Shown one piece after another: positions 17,000 to 25,303 of a stretch of DNA of 64,000 nt. Position numbers and translations under genes: made by a program. Numbering within the stretch: the first letter of the stretch is position 1; each line of letters starts with the position of its first letter. The stretch is from Peribacillus muralis (GTDB taxonomy: Bacteria; Bacillota; Bacilli; Bacillales; DSM-1321): assembly GCF_001645685.2 (NCBI RefSeq), contig NZ_CP017080.1, forward strand, positions 1,416,001-1,480,000. Reading direction: 5' to 3'. The notes under the pieces were generated by a model. It saw nothing but the letters and a program-made list of their open reading frames with translations, was not told the origin of the DNA and made no database searches.

Positions 17000-17980
17000 A
17001 TGATGAGAGCGATACAATTTAAAGAATATGGCGGGCCGGATGTCCTGAAAATGACAGATACGGAAAGACCAGTTCCAACTGGTCATGAGGTGCTCATTGA
17101 AATCGATTGTGTCGGCGTCAATTATGCAGATACTGCCAGAAGGGAAGGGCAATATGTCGTGCCAACCCCGCTCCCGTTCATCCCGGGTGCGGAAGTGGCT
17201 GGAGTTGTGGTAGAGGTTGGCGGGAAAGTGACCAAAATCAAACCTGGGACAAGGGTGGTGAGCTTGATCGAATCGGGGGGATATTCCGAATATGCCCTGT
17301 CCGATGAATTCTCTGTCATTCCGCTCCCGGATGCGATTTCCTTTCATGAAGCTGCAGCATTGCCCCTTCAAGGGCTGAGTGCTTATCATATTCTAAAGAC
17401 GATGGGACGCTTGCAGCAAGGAGAAACGGTGTTGATACATGCCGCAGCAGGGGGAGTGGGGACAATCGCCCTCCAGCTTGCGAAAATCTTCGGTGCAGCT
17501 AAAGTGATAGCCACTGCCAGCACGAAGGAAAAGTTGGAGTTGGCTAAAAAACTGGGGGCTGATGAATTAATCGATTACACGGAGGAAGGTTGGGAATTGA
17601 AGGTGCGTGAGGCAACGGGTGGTAAAGGAGTTGATGTGGCATTGGAAATGGCCGGGGGAGACATTTTCAATAAAACTTTGAAATGCTTGGCCCCATTCGG
17701 TCGTCTTGTTGTTTTTGGCAATGCCAGTCGTGAGGGTTATACGATGAACCCACAGCAATTAATGAGACGCAATCAATCCGTTGTCGGCTTCTTCCTGCCG
17801 CAAATCATGAAAAAGCCGGAATTGCTGCTGCCTAGCATTGAAGACCTTTTTTCTTACGTCGCATCAGGAAAGCTGAAGCTGACGATCGGCGGTGTTTATC
17901 CGTTCGAAAAGGCAGCCAATGCTCATGAAGAAATGAACACCCGTCAAACGACAGGAAAATTGATACTTCAGGTTAAATGA
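17000..17980 (+). CDS. Zinc-free NADPH:quinone oxidoreductase (MDR family)
   Basis: A 326-residue medium-chain reductase with a GroES-like N-terminal domain, the HAAAGGVGTIALQLAK cofactor motif (about 153-168) and no structural-zinc cysteine cluster, as in quinone or enoyl reductases. It could reduce an enoyl or quinone-like intermediate. It is the last gene of the catabolic cluster, 9 bp after the crotonase gene and followed by a strong terminator. GAGGGGGT precedes the tandem ATGATG start. Confidence 0.87.
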   Translation: MMRAIQFKEYGGPDVLKMTDTERPVPTGHEVLIEIDCVGVNYADTARREGQYVVPTPLPFIPGAEVAGVVVEVGGKVTKIKPGTRVVSLIESGGYSEYALSDEFSVIPLPDAISFHEAAALPLQGLSAYHILKTMGRLQQGETVLIHAAAGGVGTIALQLAKIFGAAKVIATASTKEKLELAKKLGADELIDYTEEGWELKVREATGGKGVDVALEMAGGDIFNKTLKCLAPFGRLVVFGNASREGYTMNPQQLMRRNQSVVGFFLPQIMKKPELLLPSIEDLFSYVASGKLKLTIGGVYPFEKAANAHEEMNTRQTTGKLILQVK

Positions 17981-17983
17981 TGG

Positions 17984-18020
17984 AAAGGGGTGATACCGAA
18001 GGAGCGGTACACCCCTTTTC
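17984..18020 (+). terminator. Terminator of the acyl-CoA catabolic cluster
   Basis: The imperfect stem AAAGGGGTGATACC / GGTACACCCCTTTT closes the cluster 4 bp after the last stop. Confidence 0.8.
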
Positions 18021-18036
18021 ACTAAAGGTTTAAAAC

Positions 18037-18378
18037 TCAATCCGTTTCGGTGCTGACATCTTTATCGGGGTGCATAAAAGGCGGCTGGGGTTCCTTTTTT
18101 GCTTCTAACAGATCACGGTTTTCCGAGGAATTCCAGCCTATATCATTGGTAGGATGGACCCATTCGTCCCCAGCCATGATTTCGGGATCGGTATCTTCAC
18201 TCCAATTTTCAAGGGGGGAGTTTTCTGATGCGTATTTACTGTCCCCGATCACGACGCCATAATCATTAACAAATGGAGCTTGTGGTTTTATGCCCGTTCC
18301 TTTAAAGCTTGGCGCGTTGATTTGATGCGGCTGCGTATCCGCGATGATGGGTGAATCCATTTTCTTGTTATTCTTCAT
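18037..18378 (-). CDS. DUF3905 protein
   Basis: A 113-residue hydrophilic protein without membrane segments. The core around HQINAPSFKGTGIKPQAPFVN, VIGDSKYASENSPLENWS and GDEWVHPTNDIGWN is, from memory, that of the Bacillus DUF3905 family, whose function is not known. It converges with the catabolic cluster and is divergent from two tiny spore-like genes. GGGAGAGAGG precedes the ATG. Confidence 0.8.
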   Translation of the reverse strand: MKNNKKMDSPIIADTQPHQINAPSFKGTGIKPQAPFVNDYGVVIGDSKYASENSPLENWSEDTDPEIMAGDEWVHPTNDIGWNSSENRDLLEAKKEPQPPFMHPDKDVSTETD

Positions 18379-18497
18379 ATCCTCTCTCCCTTTTTATTGT
18401 TTACGGTTATTTTTCTCGGCTGTCCCTATATTATCCCTGAATAATTTCCCTCTTATTTACCCCATCATAAACCGTAAACTTTATTGAAAAAGGATGG

Positions 18498-18662
18498 ATG
18501 AAAATGAAACGAAAAGCCAATGTGGATGGTGCTGTCAAAGCAAGTAAAACCCCAAAAAGAAACCAGGCTGAAAATGATTTCTCAAATGAGTTTGCAGCAG
18601 AGGAAAACCCAATGAAGGGTGCCAACCGCAATTCAAAGCAAGGCAGAAAAGGAAGAAGTTAA
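18498..18662 (+). CDS. Small basic protein, SASP-like
   Basis: A 54-residue, Lys/Arg/Asn-rich protein with a KRKAN start that recalls SspO and an internal FSNEFAAEEN resembling the (T)EFASE sites cut by the GPR protease in minor and gamma-type SASPs. Those features suggest a spore-core protein, but the family assignment is an inference. AAAGGATGG is the ribosome site. The stop overlaps the next tiny gene (TAATG). Confidence 0.6.
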   Translation: MKMKRKANVDGAVKASKTPKRNQAENDFSNEFAAEENPMKGANRNSKQGRKGRS

Positions 18663-18808
18663 TGGATAAGGACATGCGGCCCCAAGAGGAAAAACAGATG
18701 GGAGATCATGTACGGACTGAATTCGGAATTGAATTCAGCGGTGACATGAACGCAACCAAAATTTATGAAATATTGGCAAAAGAAAATAAAAAGCGGGAAG
18801 ATAAGTAA
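18662..18808 (+). CDS. Small hypothetical protein, coupled to the SASP-like gene
   Basis: A 48-residue charged protein with DHVRTEFGIEFSGD in the middle and a Lys/Glu/Asp-rich end. I do not recognise it. It begins on the last base of the preceding stop codon and ends before a strong terminator, which supports a real two-gene unit. By company it may be spore-specific. Confidence 0.5.
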   Translation: MDKDMRPQEEKQMGDHVRTEFGIEFSGDMNATKIYEILAKENKKREDK

Positions 18809-18811
18809 AAT

Positions 18812-18843
18812 AGGGACGGATCCATTTTGGATCCGTCCTTATT
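18812..18843. terminator. Bidirectional terminator
   Basis: A perfect 10-bp stem, GGACGGATCC / GGATCCGTCC, lies between the small-protein pair (+) and the radical SAM gene (-), with A/T runs on both sides. Confidence 0.88.
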
Positions 18844-18847
18844 CTTA

Positions 18848-20605
18848 CTATACAGAAATTCCTGATGTTGGCATTGTGAAGACCGTTGATCCATTTCCAC
18901 CCGGATCGAAATGAGCAAGCATGATCGAAGGCTTTTCAGTAATGGTTCCTTCAGTCAAATAGGTTTCCAAATCAAAAGGGAGGGCCTCAAGCAATGTATG
19001 TTTGTGGATCTCCTTTTCATTAAGCCCAAGTGTTGTAAAAGAGTCTCCGAGCAGCTCGGGATAAGATAGAATGGCTTCATAAATCTCTTTCCGTCCTTGT
19101 TTATCCAACGATGATTCCCACCATGCTTTCCGTGGCTTGAATTTTTGATTGTTGAAATAATCCAATTTCATGAGACCTGTAATGGTTGCCAGTTCAGCAG
19201 AACCACGGGAAGCGAGAAACTGCTGCAGACGCCTGAATAAGTCTTCCAGTTGATGTCCGATGCGGGACCAGCCCTGTTGATCCCAATACGTACCGAAAGC
19301 TTGAAAGAAGTCGAATGGCGATGGAAAGACCGATGTAACAAGATATTCTGTCGTATGATCCATCCTATGATCATTCCAATATTTTTCGAGGACATCCTCA
19401 ACTTGTTTAATCCGAACGATATCATCAAAGGATAATACATTATTGCCGAGAATTTCATAGGGAGCATGCTCACTATAAATATATTGGTGTTCATCTGCAC
19501 GAATCCGCAACCCAGTCCCACGGAGCATTTTTAGGAAGCCTAGCTGCATCTCTTCGGGCCTAAGCGCGAAAACATCATTGAAGGTTTTTTTGAAGGTAAG
19601 ATAATCTTCTTCAGGTAAACCGGCAATCAAATCTAAATGTTGATCTATTTTCTCCCCATCTTTGACCATCGTAACGGTACGAGTCAGTTTTTCGAAGTTT
19701 TGTCTTCGCATGACTAGGTCATTTGTCTGGTCATTCGTTGATTGTACACCAATTTCGAAACGGAATAACCCTGCTGGAGCATTGTCATTCAAGAACTGGA
19801 TAACTTCCGGACGCATGATGTCTGCGGTGATTTCAAACTGGAAAACCACACCGGGATGATGCTCATCAATCAAGAATTGGAACATTTCCATCGCATAACT
19901 TCGACTGATATTGAAGGTCCGGTCAACAAATTTAATGGTCTTTGCTCCATTATTCATTAAGTACCTGATATCTTCTTTAATCTTTTCACGGTCAAAATAC
20001 CTGACACCCACCTCGATGGAGGAAAGGCAAAATTGGCAGCTGAAAGGGCAGCCGCGACTAGTTTCGATATAGGTGACCCGCTTGGATAGATCACGGCGGT
20101 CTTCGTCCAAACGATAGGGAGTAGGAAGCGATTTAAGATCAACCTTACCGTTTTGTGGCTGGATGATTTTTTTTCCTTCTTCTCGATAGGCGATGCCGCC
20201 TATCCTTTTGTAATCATGTGATCCTTCAATTTCAGATAAAAGGGATTTGAATGTGACTTCACCTTCCCCAATTACGATAAAATCAGCACCGGGAATTCGA
20301 TCAAGCCATTCGTTGACATCATACGTAACTTCAGGCCCTCCGAGGATGATCACTAATTCTGGATTGATTTTCTTAAGCATGGCGATGACTTTCATCGTTT
20401 CCTCTATATTCCAAATGTAGCAACTGAACCCAATGACATCGGGTTTTTTGGAATGGAGGTCACCGACTATGTTCATGATAGGATCCTTTATTGTATATTC
20501 GGCTAAATGCGCCTCGTATTCCGGCTGCGCATAAGCCTTTAAATAGCGTATCGATAGCGATGTATGGATATATTTTGCGTTAAGAGTACTAATGATAATA
20601 TTCAT
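18848..20605 (-). CDS. Cobalamin-binding radical SAM protein
   Basis: A 585-residue class B-type radical SAM protein. An N-terminal B12-binding domain (residues 1-135) is followed by the radical SAM barrel with the CPFSCQFC cluster motif (CxxxCxxC, about residues 184-191) and by a long C-terminal DUF4080-like region. Substrate unknown; relatives are methylases or tailoring enzymes. The ATG at 20605 opens the conserved MNIIISTLNAKYIHTSL; the best ribosome site, AAAGGAGA, is 16 bases away and no start codon lies between. It stands alone. Confidence 0.85.
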   Translation of the reverse strand: MNIIISTLNAKYIHTSLSIRYLKAYAQPEYEAHLAEYTIKDPIMNIVGDLHSKKPDVIGFSCYIWNIEETMKVIAMLKKINPELVIILGGPEVTYDVNEWLDRIPGADFIVIGEGEVTFKSLLSEIEGSHDYKRIGGIAYREEGKKIIQPQNGKVDLKSLPTPYRLDEDRRDLSKRVTYIETSRGCPFSCQFCLSSIEVGVRYFDREKIKEDIRYLMNNGAKTIKFVDRTFNISRSYAMEMFQFLIDEHHPGVVFQFEITADIMRPEVIQFLNDNAPAGLFRFEIGVQSTNDQTNDLVMRRQNFEKLTRTVTMVKDGEKIDQHLDLIAGLPEEDYLTFKKTFNDVFALRPEEMQLGFLKMLRGTGLRIRADEHQYIYSEHAPYEILGNNVLSFDDIVRIKQVEDVLEKYWNDHRMDHTTEYLVTSVFPSPFDFFQAFGTYWDQQGWSRIGHQLEDLFRRLQQFLASRGSAELATITGLMKLDYFNNQKFKPRKAWWESSLDKQGRKEIYEAILSYPELLGDSFTTLGLNEKEIHKHTLLEALPFDLETYLTEGTITEKPSIMLAHFDPGGNGSTVFTMPTSGISV

Positions 20606-20858
20606 TTGAAGAAACGCCTGTCTCCTTTCATGTACATTTCTTTTTAAGACAGTAAACACTAACGAGTAATTTTACCATAGCGCGCTCGATTTGAAAAATG
20701 AGTTACTGAAGGTCTAAGCTCTCTTGGAAACTAGATACTTGAATGATCGGTCGTACATGCAGCCTCCTGCTGTCAGCTTCTCCAATTATACAAGTGGAGC
20801 GGAAAGGGCCGGACCATGTGCAAAACTTTCTATATTTTGAGGTGAAAAATGAAAGAAA

Positions 20859-20896
20859 CCCCGTGAATGTTAGTTTGATGTCTAACATTCACGGGG
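20859..20896 (-). terminator. Terminator of the acyltransferase gene
   Basis: A perfect 15-bp stem, CCCCGTGAATGTTAG / CTAACATTCACGGGG, with an 8-base loop is followed on the minus strand by GTTTCTTTC. The 20660-20858 stretch holds no gene I can support. Confidence 0.88.
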
Positions 20897-20949
20897 CAGT
20901 TCAAAGTTCACCTACAGGTAGAAGCGAGTATAGCTTTACCAGTACTCCT

Positions 20950-21975
20950 TTAAAATGCTTGTTTAATATATTCTTTCGTTCTGGACATGAACCTTTTGGT
21001 TTTCGTGGCCTTTAATTCGATTATTGGCTGGGCCAATGTGGCAATCATCTCGCTTGACAATAGGACAGTGATCAAGAAAGAGAGACAGGCGAGCATGATG
21101 AAACTTTCTGTATTACTGAAGTAGTCCTGGATGGTGCTCTCACGGAAGAAACGTATGAAGAACCCATGCAGCAAATATACGTATAAAGTTTGCTTGCCCC
21201 AGTTGGTAAAGAAATATTGTCCTCGAGGGATGAAGGATAGGAAGCTGAATACAGAAATCAGGCTCAATCCATAAAACCCAAGGCGTTTAAACATCGACAC
21301 GAGTGTTGCATCTTCGAGTTCGGCATACGGCTTGGAGCCGAGAAGCCATTTATAATTGATATCGGTGTTTAAATAAAACCCGATAAATATCACTAACATG
21401 ACACCAAGGGAAGCCAAACGGAATTTTGGTGTGAATAATTTTTTTAACTGGTCTTTACTTAAATGGTATCCGATCAGAAACATCGGAAAAAAAACGAACG
21501 TCCTTGAGAGACTAAGGTAATTAGAAATATTATCCATATAACCGATCAATAAAGCGATTATTAAAGATAACCCTATCCCGACGTATGGTTTTAGCTTTGA
21601 GAATCCCAGCAACATGATGTTCCAACAGAAAAGACTGATCAAGAACCAAAGCGACCATTGTGGATCAAGCAAGTCTACAGTGAGGGCTGAGCGTTGATAT
21701 AAGAAATAATAATAGACGGCATATATCAATTGGAAAATGACATAAGGTAAAATCAGCTTTTTGGTGATTTTACCTAAATATCCTTTTTGATAGAATCCTT
21801 TTGCAAAGAACCCCGAAACAAGGATAAAGGCAGGCATGTGGAAGGAATAAATGGTTTTATATAAAGCGTAAATCGTTTCACTGTCATGTATATACGTATT
21901 AAGCAAATGTCCGAAGACGACAAATGCCATAAGGATGAACTTGGCATTATCAAAGAAAAAATCACGTTGTTTCAT
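20950..21975 (-). CDS. ykrP: Acyltransferase 3 family membrane protein (YkrP-like)
   Basis: A 341-residue integral membrane protein with about ten hydrophobic segments, starting with RDFFFDNAKFILMAFVVFGH, the His-containing first helix typical of acyltransferase family 3 / fucose-4-O-acetylase-like enzymes. These O-acylate surface polymers or sugars. Length and position beside kinE match B. subtilis YkrP. ATG 21975 follows GGAGGCAACT directly; the ATG four codons upstream precedes that site. It is divergent from kinE, sharing a 284-bp upstream region. Confidence 0.82.
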   Translation of the reverse strand: MKQRDFFFDNAKFILMAFVVFGHLLNTYIHDSETIYALYKTIYSFHMPAFILVSGFFAKGFYQKGYLGKITKKLILPYVIFQLIYAVYYYFLYQRSALTVDLLDPQWSLWFLISLFCWNIMLLGFSKLKPYVGIGLSLIIALLIGYMDNISNYLSLSRTFVFFPMFLIGYHLSKDQLKKLFTPKFRLASLGVMLVIFIGFYLNTDINYKWLLGSKPYAELEDATLVSMFKRLGFYGLSLISVFSFLSFIPRGQYFFTNWGKQTLYVYLLHGFFIRFFRESTIQDYFSNTESFIMLACLSFLITVLLSSEMIATLAQPIIELKATKTKRFMSRTKEYIKQAF

Positions 21976-22134
21976 AGTTGCCTCCATTTAATTGAATTTT
22001 AAGGTAGCTAGAAAGCATTGTTATTTTTATACCCAAAGTTCGTAGTGTGGAATCATCATTTGTTAAATTTATTTTATGATTTCATTCTTAAATTAAGCTT
22101 AACGCTAAATTTTATGGGATTCAACATACGATAA

Positions 22135-22143
22135 TTTGTCAAA
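22135..22143 (+). promoter_or_regulatory. Possible Spo0A box (TTTGTCAAA)
   Basis: The nonamer agrees fully with the 0A-box consensus TTTGTCRAA and lies 117 bp before the KinE-like gene, in the region shared with ykrP. A second core match, GATGTCGAA, is at 22209-22217. Single nonamers occur by chance, so the pairing is the only support. Confidence 0.4.
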
Positions 22144-22208
22144 ATGGATAATAATGGATTTTGGTTATTGCAGGTATTTTCTTAAAAAATGCGAGGAAAA
22201 TCAATATG

Positions 22209-22217
22209 GATGTCGAA
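22209..22217 (+). promoter_or_regulatory. Possible second Spo0A box (GATGTCGAA)
   Basis: It keeps the TGTCGAA core of the 0A box, 43 bp before the start codon at 22260 and 66 bp after the first candidate box. Confidence 0.35.
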
Positions 22218-22259
22218 TAAATGTGGTAAGTATGGGTTTTGATAAGGGGTGTTGATAAT

Positions 22260-24422
22260 ATGAAGATCGGCTTGGAAAAAGAAACGCAATATGAAGATGA
22301 ACTTAAAAAATTGAAAATACAAATTGAAGGCTTGCAGGATATCTTTCATTCAATGTCCGAGCCTTATATCAGGGTTGATGAGGATTTGAGGTTCACATTT
22401 GTCAATGATGCCGCCTGTGCCCTGCTGGAGACCACTGCAGGTAAGCTTTCCTTGATGAGGATAACGGATTTTCTCGACGTAATCCCCTTGCATATTCAGG
22501 AAGACTCCAGCTTACGGGAAAAACCGAAGGATAGGGAAAGGCAAATGATCCAGCTTCATACGGGAGACCTTAAGCAAATTGAATTTGTACCTGTAGGTCC
22601 GGTCACAGAGGGCGAGCAAATGTATCGCCTGGAAGATGTGACTTTGGATCTATCTGCAACCCGGGAAAAATGTATGTCAAGGCAAATGTTTTTGGACCTA
22701 TTCGACACTGCCACAGAGAGCATTATCCTGTTTGACAGCTCGGGAATAATCATGGAAGTGAATCATGCCTTCATTCAAGTGATGGGTATACCGAAAAAGG
22801 GAATTGTCGGAAAGAATATGATGGATTTCATTTCACCGGATTATAAGAGCTATTGGGATCAAAGCATTCGTAAAGTCCTGAATGTATCGAACTTCAAGGG
22901 AGAGGTAGAGATGATCATCAGGGACGAGCCTTCTCATTTCACTTTTTCTATAAGCCCAACCGTAGGCAATGACTTATACATGTCAGTACTTCAGAGACTT
23001 ACAGAATCCAATCTAATAGAAAAGAGGTTAGAGACGAGCGAACGGATTTTTGCCGAATTATTTGACCAATCAATGGATGCTATCATATTTTGGAATGATG
23101 ATGGTGTCATTTTTCGAGTCAATCACTCTGCATGTAAAATATTTGAATCAACGAGGGAGGAAATGATAGGGAGCTATATCTGGAAGTACGTATACAGCAA
23201 TGATCAACATTTTGAAAAAATGCTGGAAACGTTTGAAAGGGACACCCAAGTGAGGGATGAACTGTTTTATAAAATGCCGAATAATCAAATTAAATTACTT
23301 GAATTGACGGCAAAAAAACATGAAGGGGATGGGTATAACGTCACGATTTTCCGGAATGTCAGTGAACGATGGCTGATTGAAAAGGAATTGCGGGATAGTG
23401 AGAAAAAATTCAGGAAAATTTTCGAAGGAACATTGGACGGCTTGATTTTATGGAATCACGAAGGGTTCAAGGATATTAATGAAGCGGGACAGGAAATATT
23501 GGAAATAACGAAAGATAAACTACTTTCTTTTACGGTTACGGAATTCATTGAAAAAATTCCCGGAAACGCCCCTGATTTGAATGCCCACATCGAAAATGTA
23601 TATAAGCATGAGGTTTTCTCATCCATCATACCGATCATATTCGAGGATGGCCGAGTTAAGCATATTGAATTTTTAACGAGGAAAAATGTTTATTCAAGTC
23701 TGAATTTAAGTATTTTTCGTGATGTTAGTAAAAATTTGGAAATGCAAGAGCAACTACGCAAATCGGATACATTGAATGTCGTCGGAGAATTGGCTGCAGG
23801 GATCGCCCACGAAATCAGGAATCCGATGACGGCTTTAAAAGGTTTCATCCAGCTGCTTGAAGATGGGGTAGAAGGTGATTTCTCCACATATTTTCATGTC
23901 ATTACATCCGAAATCAAGCGGATTGAAACCATCATTACGGAATTTCTAGTATTGGCGAAGCCGCAGGCGCTCAAAATTGTAAAACAAGATGTGCATACCA
24001 TTTTGAGGGAAACACTCGAATTGCTTGCAGCTCAGGCCTTGCTTGAAAATATTCAATTCGATACGTTCTTCGATGAAGTGGAGTTTCCTGTTTTGTGTGA
24101 GGCAAATCAGTTGAAGCAAGTTTTCATTAACATCATAAAAAATGCTTTGGAAGTCATGCCGGATGGAGGAGCAGTTAGAATCGATACTAGCCGATGTACA
24201 GGAAAATACGTTTGTATTTCAATTACTGATCAGGGAATGGGTATCTCATCGGAAAAACTGAAAAAGCTGGGTGAACCATTTTATACCACGAAGGATAGAG
24301 GGACCGGCCTGGGACTCATGGTCAGCTATAAAATAATAGAAGAACATAAAGGGTATATTGATGTTGAAAGTGAAGTGGATAAAGGGACGAGCTTTCATAT
24401 TTATTTGCCGTTGGAGTCATGA
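22260..24422 (+). CDS. kinE: Multi-PAS sporulation sensor histidine kinase, KinE-like
   Basis: A soluble 720-residue kinase without membrane helices. PAS-type domains are seen around residues 30-130, 150-260, 265-380 and 390-500. HisKA has ELAAGIAHEIRNPMTALKGF (phospho-His) and the HATPase has INIIKNALEVMPDGG, DQGMGI and GTGLGL. KinE of B. subtilis is 738 residues, multi-PAS, cytosolic and next to ykrP, as here. It would phosphorylate Spo0F (or Spo0A directly). ATG 22260 has AAGGGGTG 8 bases upstream. Two possible 0A boxes lie in the leader. Confidence 0.85.
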   Translation: MKIGLEKETQYEDELKKLKIQIEGLQDIFHSMSEPYIRVDEDLRFTFVNDAACALLETTAGKLSLMRITDFLDVIPLHIQEDSSLREKPKDRERQMIQLHTGDLKQIEFVPVGPVTEGEQMYRLEDVTLDLSATREKCMSRQMFLDLFDTATESIILFDSSGIIMEVNHAFIQVMGIPKKGIVGKNMMDFISPDYKSYWDQSIRKVLNVSNFKGEVEMIIRDEPSHFTFSISPTVGNDLYMSVLQRLTESNLIEKRLETSERIFAELFDQSMDAIIFWNDDGVIFRVNHSACKIFESTREEMIGSYIWKYVYSNDQHFEKMLETFERDTQVRDELFYKMPNNQIKLLELTAKKHEGDGYNVTIFRNVSERWLIEKELRDSEKKFRKIFEGTLDGLILWNHEGFKDINEAGQEILEITKDKLLSFTVTEFIEKIPGNAPDLNAHIENVYKHEVFSSIIPIIFEDGRVKHIEFLTRKNVYSSLNLSIFRDVSKNLEMQEQLRKSDTLNVVGELAAGIAHEIRNPMTALKGFIQLLEDGVEGDFSTYFHVITSEIKRIETIITEFLVLAKPQALKIVKQDVHTILRETLELLAAQALLENIQFDTFFDEVEFPVLCEANQLKQVFINIIKNALEVMPDGGAVRIDTSRCTGKYVCISITDQGMGISSEKLKKLGEPFYTTKDRGTGLGLMVSYKIIEEHKGYIDVESEVDKGTSFHIYLPLES

Positions 24423-24473
24423 ATGAATGTTTGTGACGATCCTAGGCCAATCCTGGTGAAATCCAATGAAACG

Positions 24474-24507
24474 GGAATCAGTAGAATGGATTCCTTTTTT
24501 TTTTTTT
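24474..24507 (+). terminator. Terminator after the KinE-like gene
   Basis: GGAATC / GATTCC with a 9-base loop is followed by an unusually long, almost unbroken run of T. The remaining sequence up to 24700 shows no gene. Confidence 0.8.
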
Positions 24508-24742
24508 GCCTTGCAGAGCAGAATGTTTTGCATAATTTGGATGCTTATCGGTAGGTATTCCATTGATCCAAGGTGTACGGATAGGGAATTCCCGTCATAT
24601 CTTGTCTGCTGGTGAGACATGCTTTATCGCAATATAAGAAGTTTTGTCTTTTTTTGCGAATCTATTTACATATAAGGCATATTTTGTAATACTTCTTTAT
24701 TATAATGTAACTTTAAAAGGACAGGGAGTAGTGAATGTAGTT

Positions 24743-24985
24743 ATGGATTCTAGGGGTGCAATGGAAATATGTTCTGAGATTCGCATGAAGCGCATGGAGA
24801 TGATGGAGTTGGCAAATGCGTATGGTATGGGCCATGAGTATACTCTCCGCCAAAGCGAGCGGCTCGATAAGCTTATAAATGAATATTTAATCCTTCAACA
24901 CCATTCATCAGTGGAAGTAAGGAATAAGCGGGAAAACATGGTAGTGATTGTACAGGAGCCATTCGATGATGATGTTGCCCTATAA
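24743..24985 (+). CDS. spo0E: Spo0E-family aspartyl-phosphate phosphatase
   Basis: An 80-residue all-helical protein with the family signature SERLDKLINEYLIL (residues 41-54). Spo0E members remove phosphate from Spo0A~P and so oppose the Kin kinases. Position in the ykrP-kinE...ykvI neighbourhood fits B. subtilis spo0E, but Spo0E paralogues are common in Bacillus. ATG 24743 has AGGGAG only at 14 bases, and an in-frame GTG at 24731 is closer to it, so the start may be 4 codons longer. A promoter may lie in the AT-rich stretch at 24660-24715. Confidence 0.82.
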   Translation: MDSRGAMEICSEIRMKRMEMMELANAYGMGHEYTLRQSERLDKLINEYLILQHHSSVEVRNKRENMVVIVQEPFDDDVAL

Positions 24986-25154
24986 ATGGTAGAAAAAAAG
25001 CATGCCTTCTGAAAATGAAGGGAATGGAATATCTACTTATTCAATGTTTTTCAATGGTCGGATGCTCAATTTCAGCTGTAATCGGCTTAGAGTCTTTAAT
25101 GAAAAGATCATGAGAAACTCGTTCAGGTCACATTCTGAATTTTCTGTAATTTAA

Positions 25155-25259
25155 TGGGGCGGGAACACCGATCCAGCAGTTGTTGTGATGGCTAATCTTA
25201 ACGGAATGGAAGACTTACGGTCTTACGCAAAGGTGCATAAAGATCATATCGTTAAATGA
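25155..25259 (+). pseudogene. C-terminal remnant of a Dabb (stress-responsive A/B barrel) protein
   Basis: The frame encodes NTDPAVVVMANLNGMEDL followed by RSYAKVHKDHIVK and a stop. This is the last third of a Dabb domain, where a beta strand is followed by L..Y..H..H. A TAA stop lies directly upstream in the same frame and the preceding ~100 bases do not restore the missing N-terminal half cleanly. No promoter or ribosome site is seen. It fills most of the 318-bp gap between spo0E and the ZIP gene. Confidence 0.5.
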
Positions 25260-25303
25260 GTATAAAGGAAGGGCTGACCCACTTAAGCGAGCCAGCCAAG
25301 ACT

